From contig VZRR01009904.1 in assembly GCA_013398015.1 (NCBI GenBank), forward strand, positions 124,001 to 188,000: a stretch of 64,000 nucleotides of DNA. Reading direction: 5' to 3'. Both the position numbers and the translations under genes were made by a program. This document shows, in pieces, positions 13,709-28,700 of the stretch (its first letter is position 1; every line of letters begins with the position of its first letter). The notes under the pieces are model-generated. The model saw nothing but the letters and a program-made list of their open reading frames with translations, was not told the origin of the DNA and did no database searches. The stretch comes from Oreocharis arfaki. Taxonomy: Eukaryota; Chordata; Aves; Passeriformes; Paramythiidae.

Positions 13709-16700
13709 CTTCAGCAACAACAAAACAAATAGACCCGTCAGGATAACAGCTCTGAGCAACTTTAAATGCTATTAGTAGACTATTAAGCATATAATAGTAG
13801 GCAGCAGGTTAAAACAAACAAATTATCATTTTAGGAAATGCCACTTACCTTTGGTAGGCTTCTTTCCATCTTGAATCATGACACCTGAGCTAGAACTTCT
13901 GTTGCCAGCAGGAATCAGATTTGATAATGTGTTATTTCTGCCTCTCATTTCTGCAATCTCTAGTCTTTTAAAACAAGCAAATAAGAAAATAGTTAGCATT
14001 TGATATCAAGCTACTATTTGCCCTGGCTCATTTAAAAAAAAAAATTAAAAAAAAAAAACAACAGCCTGATTGGACACACTTAAGAGACTTGATACATTTC
14101 AAAATCATAGGATGATTCAGGTTAGAAGGGATCACAGGTGATCATCTTGTCCATTTTAATTCTTGAACAAATATTACATTTATAAGATTTCATGTCTCTT
14201 ATTAGTCTTTAAAACTAAATGATCAGAGTTTGTGACAGATCAAAATGGTCAGCAATACCACTGTGATTCAGCTACTGGTCCAGAGATTACTGGAGCACAA
14301 AGGATATATGTACTTGTATGCTACTGTACTTGAAGCACCTTAAACTGGGAAGGCTGGTCTGTCACAACAGACTCCCACAGAGCAACTGAAAGCAAAAGCA
14401 CAGCTCAAAGTGCCTTAAGCTACTGCCTTGCTGGGAACTATCTTTTTACTTAAAATAGCAACAGTATGAAAAGAACCTTCCAAATCTCACCAGCTGAAGG
14501 CACAGTTAGGAAAATTTATCTGGTGTAGAAGCTGACTTTAAGAAAATTCTTACACCCAGGCTGCTCTTCCTGACCCATACTACAACCACCTTGAGCAGCA
14601 AGGCCCTTCGACTAAGCTTCTGAAATTCACAAGAAAAAAAAAAGTATTAAAAGTTCCTGAGGTTCATTCTGGTCAGCTGTATCACACCAGGCAGCTGACT
14701 GGGATTTTATCAAAGCAGGCAAACATGTGAGGCTACTAGGCAGGTTTACAGACCCAAACCATCAACAATGGAATCGCCCTAGGATGCCAAGCGGCTTTAG
14801 TGCAATCCAGAGAAAAAAACCAGCATCCACTTACACTCCAGCTGGGAGGGTGAATTCATGGGCACTTTTGAGAAATGTGCCATGACAATACACACACGGC
14901 TGAGGAGCATACAAGACTTAAAAGGCAAGTTTGTTCCTAGCTACTAGCCACATAAAAAGAGGAAAGCAAATAGAGCTGATTCGAACTTTAAAATTATTTT
15001 GCAAGCACAATTTTGAAAGGACAAAAACACATAAATTAAAAGCATAGTACACAGCACTTACTTGCACTTCTCTGTGGGATGAAGCTGGATGACAGGTCCT
15101 GCTGTCCCATGGATTTCTTGCTGTCGGCGAATGCTCCTGGGTGGTTTTGCTGCACCAGTCATATAAGCCATTTTTACTTGCCTGCCTAATACAGAAGCAA
15201 GAAGTAGCAGATACATGACTTTTCATGTCCTTTATGTCCAAACCTCTTTGCATGGATGCTTAGAATCCTCAGTCTAACCAGTAAGGTAAGATTTGTCTGA
15301 TGCATAATATTTTCAAGATACACCAGTGTACTGTATTAATGCATGTATTCATTTTTTAAGCAAATTTTAATTTAAAAGGAACAGTGTTTGTTCTTGATGA
15401 TTTCTCCTAGAAGTTCAGCATTAGTATTCACTGCAAACAAATCACTAAACCAAACATATTGTCAAGAACAGCAGAAGAGAGTGGGTTCCATAAGTGGAAG
15501 AGCTAAACAGAGATTTTACCTTTTGGTTTCTCAGACTGAGCTGAAAGAATATTTTTTGTAAGGATCTTCAGTTTTTCTTCTCTCTGATTAAACAGTCTCA
15601 AGTACATTTCACGCCAAGACTCATATTCCCGAAGGCTCTCATTTTTAAAGTCTCTTTGGCAGTGCTTCTTCCACAAGTGGTCAGTCTCTTTTATAAACGT
15701 CTAATTTGAACACAAGGTATCTTAAATGAGAGACTGAAAAACAGCATTTTCAAGAGTACCTGTTACCTGAGCCTACAGACACAACCCAAACCTCTGGTGG
15801 AAGAGGGTACAGAACAAATCCCACCACACGTGCTGACACAGGTACCCGCACCATGGCAATACCATGCAGGGACATTGACACAGCCTGAAGATGACACAGC
15901 CTCAAGAAGCAGAGCTGCAGCCAGTAAGCCACGCCTACAGGCTACACTTGTGTCTACAGCACAGGCTCAGGCCACTCCAGCTCTCAACTCAAAGCACACA
16001 GAGAGAAGGCTAACTTGCCCTACGAAGGACTACACACTGAGAACATCAATGTCCAAGTGCATCATGGAGCTCAAGTCCTAACAGTGTAGGTAAGGAGTCT
16101 AGCACACACATGAAATCTCATCCCAGCTACTTCCTGACTGATGTGCTTTGCAGCCTTAACAGTTTGTAACTTGAAAACAGTTGGTTCTGACTTCCCGAGT
16201 CATCTCAGTGGTAAATACTGTGGTCATCTTTTTTCTTATTTTTAGAAACAGAAATACTCTTCTGTACACACTGTCTTTCACTTACTCATCAGTAGTAATT
16301 CTCCTGAATGTTTTAAATCCTGACACTTGAGAAAGGGAGACTTGATAACAACAGCTGAATTCAAAGAAATTAGTATGCAAGACAGGAAACCAGCGCAACC
16401 CGTGGAATTGTGGAACTCTGTGGTTACCCAAATTTAACAAGGCAGGATTTACCAGATTATATTTCTCTATTCGAAACAACTGCTCTGGTGTGCAACGTAT
16501 TAGCACAGGCTCAAGAATTTCAAAGGGCACACCTCCTGCTTCTTGTAGCACTACAAAAGAGGACAGTACTTTCAGTATCTCACTTATTTCACTCAATGGG
16601 TAACACTACTCAGTTTAAAAATAAAAACACAAGTTAATTTTGGCAAGCACTAACAGAATATCCTATGTCAGGCTATGACAATATTTATAAACCAGCAGTT

Positions 16701-19700
16701 CCATACTGACTAGCAGTTATACTTGAGGATGGATAAAGCATCTGAGTAGTCATTGCCCCATCTTTACTGATATGCATCACTTCCTCCTCTGCCTGTGCAA
16801 GGAAGAAAAGAATGTCTTGATCACAACAAACATGGGGGTGGGCAGAATTTTCAGTTTATAATTTATAGGACATTATTTTAAGTAAACTTGGACCTTTAAC
16901 AATGGTAAGCTTTCAAAACAAAGCTACATTTTAGCACAGCCATCAATCCATTTCTGCAAATGCCTTTGAACCTGCTTCAAGTCACCATCTGTAGGGAGGG
17001 ACAATATATTTTAGTAGGCCAGTTGTTGGCCTAGAGAAAAAAAATCTCGTACCCTTTGAGTCACAGCTGCTACAAATCCCCTGAAATACTCACACTCAAT
17101 ATTGTTGTGAAGCACGCGGACACATTGTTCATGCAGCGTAAGCATCTTGGAAAGGCAGACTGCCTTAGAGCCAGAGTAAACTTGCATTTTAGAGTTCAGT
17201 CTCTGTCCTGTGAATTGAACTATCTCATCAACTTGCTGGGGTGTGTCTACAACAGGTGCTGTGGAAGCTGCAAGCAAAACATCAGGCAGGTTTCACAATG
17301 CTTCCAACATTCAGCTCTGAGATGAACATACATTAGTTTTTCTTGAAATACAAAGTTACTGCATTACAGCTGGGTGCCCTTGCACATATTGTAAATTGCA
17401 GAAGTCCATTCAACATCATCTAACACCAAGACAACGTGTACACTGCAGGTGAGCTGCACCAACTCAAACCAATCTTGCATTATTTATCTCCAGTCTACAT
17501 GAGCTGTGTTCACACCTCAATTACCCTGTAACCCATCTACAGCACATTATTAATCCTCCTGAGTTATCTTAGAGAAGCCAGAAGCTGCACTAGCAGCAAT
17601 GTTTCAAGATCCCAGTGGTATGAAACCACTGAAACATCAGAAGAGCTACTAGGGGAACCACTGGCACTTTATGTCACCTAACTATAAAGATGCTAGTGGA
17701 CCCCATGCCAAAGCTAGACCTAGTACTTCATATAAGATAATTTCTACTAAGGCTTTGCCTGCTCTAAGGTATAGACAGGAGTAAAGATAAATGGAGCCTG
17801 CAGAACTGCCACTTGATTTATACCTTCTCTACGTCTGTGGTAACCTTCCTCAGTATTCTTTACTCAACAGGCCATAAGAAGGAAGGCCTTGTAACTCCCT
17901 TCAGCTTCAACATGATTTCTACAGGTGAGAAAGTGAAAGTTAGGCCCTTCTTTGCCATGGACTGATGAGCTAATACAGCTTATTGGAAAGGGGGATGAAA
18001 CATTTCTACACAGAGCTGTAAAAACCCGCACTATTTCACATTTATCAGTCTTGTATATTTCTTACCTGTGAAGTCTGCAGCACATGGAGGAGATGAATGT
18101 GAAATCCCTGGCAGAGTTTTAGGTAGTGGAGTATTAAGAAGCTCTTGGAGGGATGCCACCTTGGCCTGTGCACAATCAAGGAAACACTGCTTCAACATTA
18201 TAAATTTGGGGTTAACAAGGCTTAAAATAAGCTACAATAAACCCCCAAAACCTTTATGCAAATCCCAAAATTAACTAGGATAACTAGAATTCTTGCTTTT
18301 CTACACTAAAATTTACTCACAGGATTACTTTTCAGTATATACTTTCATACTCCACTTTACCACAAGACTATACCACAAAAGGAACTCAGTGGGACATCTG
18401 TCATTAGCACATGGAAAGATTAAAGAACAGAGTAGATATGCAGAGCTAACAGGCTTTCAGATAAATCACTATTGAGGCATGCACTGAATGAGGCAAAACT
18501 GCAAGATGACAAAAGCATAATTCTAAAAGACAAGAAATAGCTTTACACCTGGTCTTATCAAGTCTGCTAGATCACGTTCAATAAGCTATTTAGCCAAAAA
18601 TGTTCACAGCTAATCCCCTAAAAAGGGATTTAAACATGCAGCAGCCTGTTTAGTAAGGGTCTCTAAAAATGGATCATGTGCAACATCTAAATTGGGTCTT
18701 AGGTGTCCTCCAATTGCAAGTCAGGCACTTAAAGCCCAAAACTTGCATTCCCTGCACTTCATTTTACTATCTATAGTAACTTTTCACAACTGTTTGAATA
18801 GCTGAGGTTTTTCCTCAAACAGTTTATGTTAGAGTATCACACATAAGCCTCTACATTAATATTTCCCCATTTGAGACAGAAGATACCACATTCAGATTGC
18901 AGATCTTCCACAATAAAAAAAAAGCCTAGAGCTTTCACAACACAGTGAAGATATAAATCTGAAGATAACTCTAATTTCCAGTGCACAAAAGGTCTTCATT
19001 TAAAAGGTCTAATTAATACACATTTTTACAGACACATTTGCTCAGAGGAGCTACTTAAGCTTTTTGCTTTTCAAGGGACTAGGACAGCTCAGATTAAGAA
19101 TATGTATAATCTAGTTTCACATGCAATACTGTGGTTTACTTCAATGCATTTAAAGAAGGTTCAGTTCCACTGCAAACCTTAGCATTTACTATTAAAGAAC
19201 CACAGCATCTGACAAAAGGTCTTTTCTATACACAAAGAGCTGCAGCAGCCACAAACCAGGATGGTCAAAAAAGGAAAAAGGTGGATGTCTTTCCGAAGGT
19301 AACTGCCTTTGCATTTTTCAAGTCAAATGCAGATTAGTTCATATGGATCAAACACTACTGTAATACTGGAAATAATGCTAAAAATAGAAGTAATTCAATT
19401 GCAAACTGTATCTTTTTTTTTTCCCCCTAGTTGTTGTAATTACTGGCAATTGCAATGCAGCTGATACATCAGAGTCATGCAATCTGTTCCTTAAAACAGA
19501 GATAAATTTCAGTGAAATTAAAAGTCCAAAGCACTTGTTTGTCTGCAGTTTATCTGCTATTGTCTAAACCCTGTAGTGGTTTACCTTTTTACTGGGAGAT
19601 TCTGATTGATCACTCTCACATTTTTTTACATCTTCAGCTCCCTCTTTTGCCTGAGGAAGCTTTGAAGTCTTTTGTGGAAATGAGCTGTTCTTCTGTTCAC

Positions 19701-22700
19701 TGCACTTTTTTGGCCGGGCACCTGTAGAACAAGCCTTTCTCTTTCTTTTGTTGGTAACCTCATCATAAGTAAGATAAGATTCAAAAGACATAGTAGGGGG
19801 TTCAAATTCCTCATCACTAGAAGATTTGGCTTGGTCTTTCACGACAAGATTTTGTTTCGGTTTCTTTACATGTTTAGGATTTCTCTGTTTGGAAGCATCC
19901 TTACCAGGCTTTTCCTCCAGGGGTAATAAGCCTTCATTGGCTGCAGAGGAATGCTGCTTTTCTGAAAATTTCTTCCCCTCTGTGGAGGTGCTCTCTTTGA
20001 ACTCACTTTCTTTAGCCTGAGAATTGGTACCCTGGGAAGCATGCTTAGAACCACTGCTGCTACGTTCTTCATTATCACATTCTTTTGGAGACGCAGAATT
20101 TGTACTTTGATGGGTCTTTTCATTACAAATATGCTCCTTATTCGACTTTGTAAAAATGGGAGCACTATTGGAACTTCTAAAGGCCAGAACAGATGTTTTG
20201 GGCTTCTCTGAAGGCTTAATCTCCTTGGAAACAGAAGATTCTGTCTCACGTTTTTCCTTTCCATTATTTTTTTTTCCCCTGTGACCACCGCAACAATAAA
20301 AAAAAAAAAATTACATCCCATTCTACAGCTGATGTTAAATTCTTAAACAATCTGTTTTTCCTATATTAGTAAAACTAAAAGAATAAAATCACACCATGTG
20401 TCATAGTTTCAGAAAACCTAGAACTTTGTTCTGCGCTGTGTTCTTACTCTTCAGTAAGAACAAAAGTGATTATCAGTGCAGATTCACAGAGCTCTTGGGT
20501 CCAGCACTGCTAAATATTGCAACAAGAATTGATAGCAAAACAGTTGGGGAGTAGGGACATAACCCTGAGTAGGGAAACACACCTGGCAGTACTCTCTGCT
20601 TATAACATGCTGGATACCACTTTTCACAAAGTTTCCCTGCATGCTTTATAACAAAGACATGGTGCTTGAAATAATCAGGAGATAGAGAATTTACAACGTG
20701 CTCTGTAGGTGATACAGATTAACAGGCCAGCCTTTATGATTTGCTTACCACAGATTCTGGTATTTTACTTTCCTGCTGTTTGAACAACTTCAGATTTAAA
20801 ATGCACTGTTTAGTCAAACTATTCCCTTGGCTTTCTCAGCTCAACTGTCTGGAACTGTTGGAACTCTGCAAAACATCTAAAGCAGAGCAGGCCAGGCCAT
20901 GGCAGTGGTGGCTGCTTCAGTCTCAGAAGAAACTGCATCTCTTCCCTGTGACTCCTCTAGTGTTGGAAGGCCCCTCTCAGTCCAAAAGAACATTACAAGA
21001 TAAACCTCTAAACTGGAGAGCTGCCTCATTTAATCACCACTTCTGGGAAGAAAAAGCAAGTTTCCCAATTTCCTGAAGTGCAGAGCAGTGCCCATCATGG
21101 TTTAGTCCCATTTGCACCAGCTGGGACTTAAGAACTTGTGCCAGTCAAAAAAAGCAGCTGAAGTCAGAGTGCTGACTGGCTAGTTGACCAATAACGGTCT
21201 GACTGTTTTCCTCATATTTTATAACTGCATTCTCATTTCTTCCATTCAATTCACATTCCAATTCAATGGACATTTGTCATTCCAAACACCTTCCTAAGCT
21301 TCCAATCTGTATTTTAAAATTACACTGCAGTATAATCAACTTTTATGAACAAAGTTCACACCTACCTTTTACTTTCTGGAGAAATAAGCTTCTTCCATTG
21401 TTTAAACAGACTTTTAGCCACATTCCCAGCAAAGGCATGTTTCCTAAAACTTTTAACTGTTTTGTCTATGCCAGTTTCCTGTTGAAGATAATGCAAGAAA
21501 GATGGGCAGAATAAATCACAACTCTCATCCCAAATAAAACCTCCACTAAAACTGCTACAAACAGTATTAGCCTAGTATTCAGGGCAGTCCTACAGCAGCC
21601 AAAGAATAAATGCACTCTTTATACTGCAAACGGAACTGAAGTAGTTATTTAGAACCAAATATGGAGAACAAAATGCAGCCTTAATTCATAAAACTAAGAT
21701 AAGCCATTTTCCTCCATTATATGTACATATTTCAGGAATTTCACTTCCCTCAAATGCTTAAGCCCACAAAATGCATCAATTCAAATTTCCTTTAGGCTTA
21801 TAAAGTACATTTTAGCATATTAGAGAGCATATATGTTGGGCATGGTGTAATGTAAAATACATCTCAACCACTAGTACAGGATTGAAGGGTCAGAGGAGCA
21901 GAGCTATTTTCACAGTATCATCGTGTCTTCAAGTCTCACTCCAGTGTGTTTTGTTTAAGCAAAAATATCTTGCAGACTTTGTTTGCAGAATCACAGATGA
22001 TTTTAATTCTGTAATATCAGTAAGCATCGCTGATTCACAAACTCTCACTTTTAAGATGCACACAAAACACGGAATTCAGTAGGTTCACTGCAACCTGTTA
22101 ATGTTCCTGCTACCTAGTGAAATTACACTCCTCTGAAGTCTGAGCTATGCACTTTACTCCCACATACTCAGCTCAGCCCCTAGAAAAGGCTTCCTTAAAT
22201 TCACTTCAAGTATATTTAGCTTATATATGATTTGAGCAACCTGATTTAGTTAAGTCAGCTATTGCGAAGAGATAGAAGAAATCTGGTGGGACTATTTCAT
22301 TAAGCTACTTATGTTCTTCAAATGCATTGGAAGTATGTGGAGCCCTCAGCTGTAAGACATCACTTTCCTCTATTTGACTTGAAGGCTTCCATCAAAGTCT
22401 GTCCCATTATAAAATACGCAAAATTGCTGGGAACATAAATCATCTGCAGAAACCCTTTGTCATTTTAAACAACCACTTGCAATACAAGATTATGTATTTT
22501 TATTAGAAAACAAAATAAATATTGTTTCATTCAAGCAGAAGTCTGCCTGTGTCTAGGCAGGCAAACACCTTTGCCTGAATAGGCCACCCAAATATCTTGG
22601 CAACTATATTTTTTCTCTTACTCTTCAAAGAATTCTCTCACAAAACCCACATTTTTCTTCTCAAAACACAGGCACATTGCTTATAATAGCTAGAAGCTTC

Positions 22701-25700
22701 ACAGACCACTGTGAGAGTATCTAATATGGAATTTGATATGATGCAGCTTAGATGAGGATAAAAGCCACAGGAATCATTATTTGCTCTTTAAATGCAAAAA
22801 ACTAACTTTGAGCTGCTAATAAAAGATGGAAGAGTCAGACAATTGACCTAAAGAATGGTTCACCCATATTTGCTTTGTTTTAAGCATTGATTGAAGGCAG
22901 TTTTACAGAGAAAAGAAACCAACGTGATTAGCAAAGTATCCTCTATATGCTCCGTTCCCGGCTCAGTACTGTCACTGTTGAGATAATACTGCATTTAACA
23001 AGCTGGATGATCAGCTTTTGGAAAATGAATCTAACCAAATAGGATATAAAGCCAAAATTACAAAATGTAACATGTTCACCACTTCTACAAATGCACACTC
23101 CTGACATGTACACAGTAATTCACTAAAGAGTTTTTTAGTGGTACTACTGATCACTTACCTCTAGAATATCCAGCGATAAATCCAAACTTTGTAGTATCTC
23201 AAGTGTTTTTATAATCTGGAAGGAAACATTCGATTTATTGTTTTAAACAAATACTTGGAAATCCTATTTTGTTCTTCTCATCCTCATTCACATATTTAAT
23301 CCAAAAATATACAACAGTGTTAAAAGGAACATCCAGTAACTCCTGGAAAAGGTAAGAACTCCTTTACTGCTCATCAGGGCAGAGTTTGCAGTCTGTGCTG
23401 TGAAACAGTACAGCCTTGCCAACCCCTCAATTGCAGTAACACCAGAAAATCCAGTAGATAGTTCGAATTTACTGCTATAGAGATTACAGTAAAGATAAAT
23501 ATCACAGTAGTACAGGCTACATATATATGCATCCTCATCCCGTAGCAGTGGCCCTCATTTGCCACAGATCCAATAGAAAAGCTGCATTATGCAAAGCCAC
23601 CACGCAAAAATCAGCAAGTCTCACAGTCAGCAGCACTACTCCATCAATCCAGGCCACAAAAGGACATCAGAGCTGGTGCGAGCCCAGATTGCACAAAATA
23701 AGGTTTTGAAAACATAACTGCAATTTGTATTTTAACCAAACAAGCTCAAGCTAGAACAACTGTTTTCTTCTGCACTGTCAAAGGTTACACCTGTTACAAA
23801 ACTCAACACTTCCATAAAACCAGGAAAGATTTTTTTCACATACAAAACACAAATCTTCCTATAAGAAGTCCCATTTATAAGCAGAGTATAAATCTCAACA
23901 GCAATATAATCCAATTTCTTTGGCAATGGGTGTACAGCACCCCAGAGTCTTGCCGCTAACCATATGTCTTATCTTCCTGTCGTGGTTTAAGAATGGCATT
24001 TCCTATATTGATGTTCCCACTGAAACACTCCCAACCACACACATGAAACTATGTTATGGAGACAACAGAATTAATGTACAACTGAAACAGCAGCATTTCA
24101 TAGGGCTTTCACAAAGCCTGAAATACTAGTCAAGTGTTTCAGATCATTGATACTTCTCAGTGTAACAGCAGGAACACAAAACACACTACCCAGAAATCTT
24201 CTGACAACAATAACAGCTATATTAATTTAAATAACTGATGAACTGTCATTTATTATATTAGATACTGCTTCTGAAGCAGCATTGCAGGAGGTGGAAGAGA
24301 TACTAAAAAATGAGTAGCAAGCTCAAAGAAACAATTTACAAATTGCACTCCAGGGATATATTGCTCTACTGTTGCTCTAAGTGTCATTGTTCCTACAATG
24401 CATCAGAATAGTGGAATCCCACACTTGACCATGATTTTCATTGTGTTCAGTGGGCTCTATCTACACGCCTGGCATGCAGTTCTTCTGTAAATCATCCACC
24501 CTGCAACAGTGCTTCTGAGTCTAGACAAGCACAGGAAAAATACTTCACAGCCTGGGAAAATATGAGATAAGCTGTCAAGGTAAGACACACACCTAGGACC
24601 AGAGGTAACAAATCAAATCTCTCCCAAAAAGTTCAGCTAGCTACAAAATGGCAGGATACCTACAAAAAAACCCCAAGCTTCCTGACCAAGATTTCAGAAC
24701 CAGCAAAAAAGCCATATGAAGTTCTGCTTATCTTTAAGATAAGGCACTCCCCAAGAAAAATACTAATTGCTCACAATGTTAACATAGTTTCTAATGCTTG
24801 AGATGATCAGTGTCAAGTTAGTTCACTTTTATTTAATTAAAAGAATATATATCCTCATTGATTTAATTTATTTTGCAATGAAAAAGGGAAGTAACCCACT
24901 GCTGACACATTATATTGTGATTTGTAACATGACTAGATAATCGAGCAGTGCAAATGACTGGGAATAAATCCCATAGGTCAGAGACAAACCTATCTGTGGA
25001 AGAATACTAAGGGATATTTTCATCAAGATACAGTGAATAGGGGGGTTTTGAATAGTTTCTCTTGATGGTTTTTGGACTAAGTTAACTCATAAAGCCAAGC
25101 TTATTTCAGAAGAAAAAAATTCAGGAAGCAGGCAATTACTATTCATACAACTTCAAACCAACAGGCTAAATTACAAAAATACCTAGATGACAAGCATGCT
25201 CAAAAGCAGTCAACACATTTTAGGGAAAAACAAAACTTTCACAGTTTTCTAAACTAAAGACCACACTGCTTATTTTGGTTACTTGAAATGTATATCACAG
25301 TTGGAAAATTAAGACAAACACCGTTTCATTAAAGAAAAACAAACAGAAAAAATGGATGAGACACACTAATAAGGTTTTTAGAAGTTATACCAACCACCTG
25401 AAAGCAGGGAACAGCTCAGGCTGCAGGGAATCAGCAACTCTGCATGTATAGGACTAGTACAAGACTCTGTTCTGTAACTGGATAAAGTAAACGGCAGCAT
25501 CCAGCCACTAGGAATCACACACCTCCAAGTTCTTGGGATTTGGAACTAAACTTACTTACAGACACAATCAGGAGTAACATATAATTTGTGGCAAGCACCT
25601 GTAGCAGCAGAGAAACTTTGTATGTATCTTATTTGCTAGAGATCTCTGATTTCTCTGCCAAAGACAAAGCACAAATACCAAGCTCCAGTATCTATCAGGC

Positions 25701-28700
25701 TTTGGTGAAGGCCAGAGAAAGGTACACGGTGAAGCACAAGACATAATAAAGTCTTTCAGCAAAACTAGAGCTTGCTAGAAACACAAATTTTGCTGCCATG
25801 ATACCTATATATAGTATACCATTATAATTATTACATAAAATAAGGCAAAATTACAAAGCCTGTTCTGAGCAGGCCTTCAAAAACAAAATGAAGACTGACT
25901 ATTGAAGCATCTTCCTCTAATCATTTCTTCCACCATAGCATTTGTGGCCTATCTGGCTCATCTCACTGGACTGGATCTGGTAATTTCTTTACGGAAGACC
26001 TTCCGCATATGCACAATACATATGTAACCCTCTGCTGGTTTTCAGACCGTTTTACCTTCCATACCACTATCAGCTATATCCTCATGGAAAAACTTTAAAA
26101 GAGACTGTAAACTTCATAGAAAAATTTTGAAGAAAAGTTATCTTCATATACAATTCTTGGACTAGTCTACCAAATTCCTAAATACTGATTTATAAAGAAC
26201 AATCAAAACCCTTTACTACTGGGGGTTTTTTCCATAGAAGATATTCCAAGAAAACCCAAGACCTAGGTCCTCATGCAACACAAACAGGCAAAGCCTTATG
26301 GACAAACTGAGAGCTGGCATACACAAAGTGGTATGAGACAAAAGCAAAGAGGACAGTGGGAACAAAAGCCAGCGAAGATGCAGGGAAGAAGGGAAAGCAG
26401 GCTGGAATTTGGAAAGCAGAGATCAGTGGTAATGAGCAATGGGAAAGAAGCATGTGAACAAACAAAATTTTCCAGAGGCAAAACTGAAAGCAAAGTAGTA
26501 ACAACAGCTGCCAGGTGCACTGGGTTTGGTCTCTTCCCACGACACCAGCATTGCTCCATCATCCTTTATACAAGTGTTGTACGGTCTCCTCTTATTTTCC
26601 TATCTGAGCTTGGAACCTCAGGAAGGATGGGACCCATTAACCGGTTCCCAGACCATCTGTCCTCAAGGGACTGACAACATTTCTCTACAGTAACTCCTGT
26701 TTTCTCTCCTTTTTCGCTCAATAGCTGCATCTCTCTTTCAAAGAGATCCTTATGATTCTTTAGCTCATTCTCTTCTATAACAAAGCCTGTGAAATTCCAT
26801 CAAATCAATAACTTGTGGCTGAGCTAGACAACTCATTTGAAATAGCACCAGGACTTTGAGGAAAACACCTTAGAAAAACCCAACTCTTTCCCAAGCAAAT
26901 AATCCCTATGCCCTCAGCTAACAAAAAACCAAAACAAAACCCCAAACAAACAAAAAAAAAAATCAAAAAAAAGCAAACAAAAAACCAACCAACCAAAACA
27001 AAACACAACGGTTTGCCAAAAACAATTGCCTAGTTTTGTTTTCAGCTGCTAAATCTAATGATCTGTTAATTACACTAAAGGAGCTTTCTTCCAATCATCT
27101 TACACAACACAGAAATAGATGTAAACACCAATCACACACTTAAATTTGGTTCTTTAGTCTCATTACGTTATGCCAGCCAGAGCTACAGCCATTCTCTGGC
27201 TGTCTTATCATCTTTCCAGCTTGGCCAGTGTTGTTTTTAAAAACAGTCCTCAGAACAGGACATAATATTCCTGTAATTGTCCCTCTAATGCTATATAGCA
27301 ATAATAACATAACCCTGCTAAGCTACCCAAAGATAGCATTTACTCCATAAGCCACTGCACTCTACTGCAATTTCATGCTCAACTGGTAATACATCAGAGC
27401 TCCAAATCATTTTCTGAGTCAATGCTTTCCAAAATACAGTCTCCCATCCTGAGTGACCTATATTCATAGCTCCTAGCTGTGACTTTCCACTGAGCCATGG
27501 TAAAACATGTGTTGCTCAAATGAATGTAGCCTACCACACGATCAAATTTGGTTTCTAGAAGGGACTCTCTTCATTTGATACAAATTACTTCAGTATGTGT
27601 AGCATTTCCCTACAATGCTTGCTGTCCTGTAAACTAAGGAAGATTTCAGTAGCATCAGGTCACAAAGAAATGCATTATCACCCTCCTCCCCCCCACAAAA
27701 AAACATCACAAACCCACAACCAAACCCATAAACCAACATTGTTTCCTGATGAGGTCTGGCACTTATTTTTGGCGAGTGCAACTGAAATCAGTTTTATGTA
27801 TTTTATCAGGCCTGTGACACTGCAACTCTAATCAGCATCATACAGAAGCAAGTCAAATACCTCGAAGATTGCATATATTTATGACAAGTAGTGTCAGCCA
27901 AATACAATTTGAGATAAATTTGGCAGAACGCATCCACATAACATCTCACTGAGTGGTACGGATCATGGCACCACCCTTAAATTGTACATCAGTTACATCT
28001 TAACATCATGCAGCTGCTCAATGTGTTCCTTTATGATCAATGCCAATGAAGACCATTTCACTGACCTTTATCAACAATAGTACAGCACTTTTTTCCTGTA
28101 CCCTCCCTAGAAGCATAAGCATCAGTCAATACCTGCTCCTTCTTTAGTCAATTCTCTGAAAACTCAATGGATAGCTATCAAACCTCACATATTAAGAAGC
28201 TTTTGAAATGGACAACTAATGTTCTGCATAATTATCAAAAACTTTTAGCAATTACTAAAAAGCCCAAAGACAAACATTACTCTCAGTATGGAACAGAAGT
28301 ATTTGACAACAACAATGCTTGCCTACATACACATCTGTAATATTGAGTTGTAATTCTTCCCACACATTTCCACACATCCTGTTTGCCTTTAAAGATGCTA
28401 ACCACATAATTTCTCTTACTAGATTCAACTTCTGTTAGGAGTACTTTTCATGACTGCCAATTTACAGCTATCAGTTTTTCATTTTCCCTGCCACTCCTTA
28501 GGCCCTGTTACCCAAAAATATTTCTATTTCACTAGACAGTTTAGCAGGGACAGAAGTGCTGTAGCACCACCATTAGCTCCATTTTATGCAGCACCTACTT
28601 GCGGCTATGTTGCATTACAACAGTGTATCTCCTCCCTTAATGAATCAAATCTACCAGAGTTGTTATCATTTTTCACTTTAGTCGAATGCTTTAAAACTTA

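Larger units (their letters stand above)
13709..23158 (-). other. Introns 2-10 of the Elongin A-like gene
   Basis: The introns between the listed exons run from about 330 nt (between exons 8 and 9) to about 1.7 kb (between exons 2 and 3). Apart from a small CR1 3' fragment and A-rich runs near 14033-14060, I see nothing beyond unique AT-rich sequence. Confidence 0.65.

Noticed and set aside
13552..13746. 64-codon plus-strand frame
   Set aside because: It is the antisense shadow of Elongin A-like exon 11; splice signals and homology support the minus strand.
19866..20321. 151-codon minus-strand frame
   Set aside because: It overlaps exon 4 in the wrong frame. The correct frame gives the linker and joins the PPTMSFESYL motif.
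26273..26674. 133-codon plus-strand frame
   Set aside because: It lies inside intron 1 of the opposite-strand gene, has low-complexity Gln/Lys composition, and shows no homology or splice sites.
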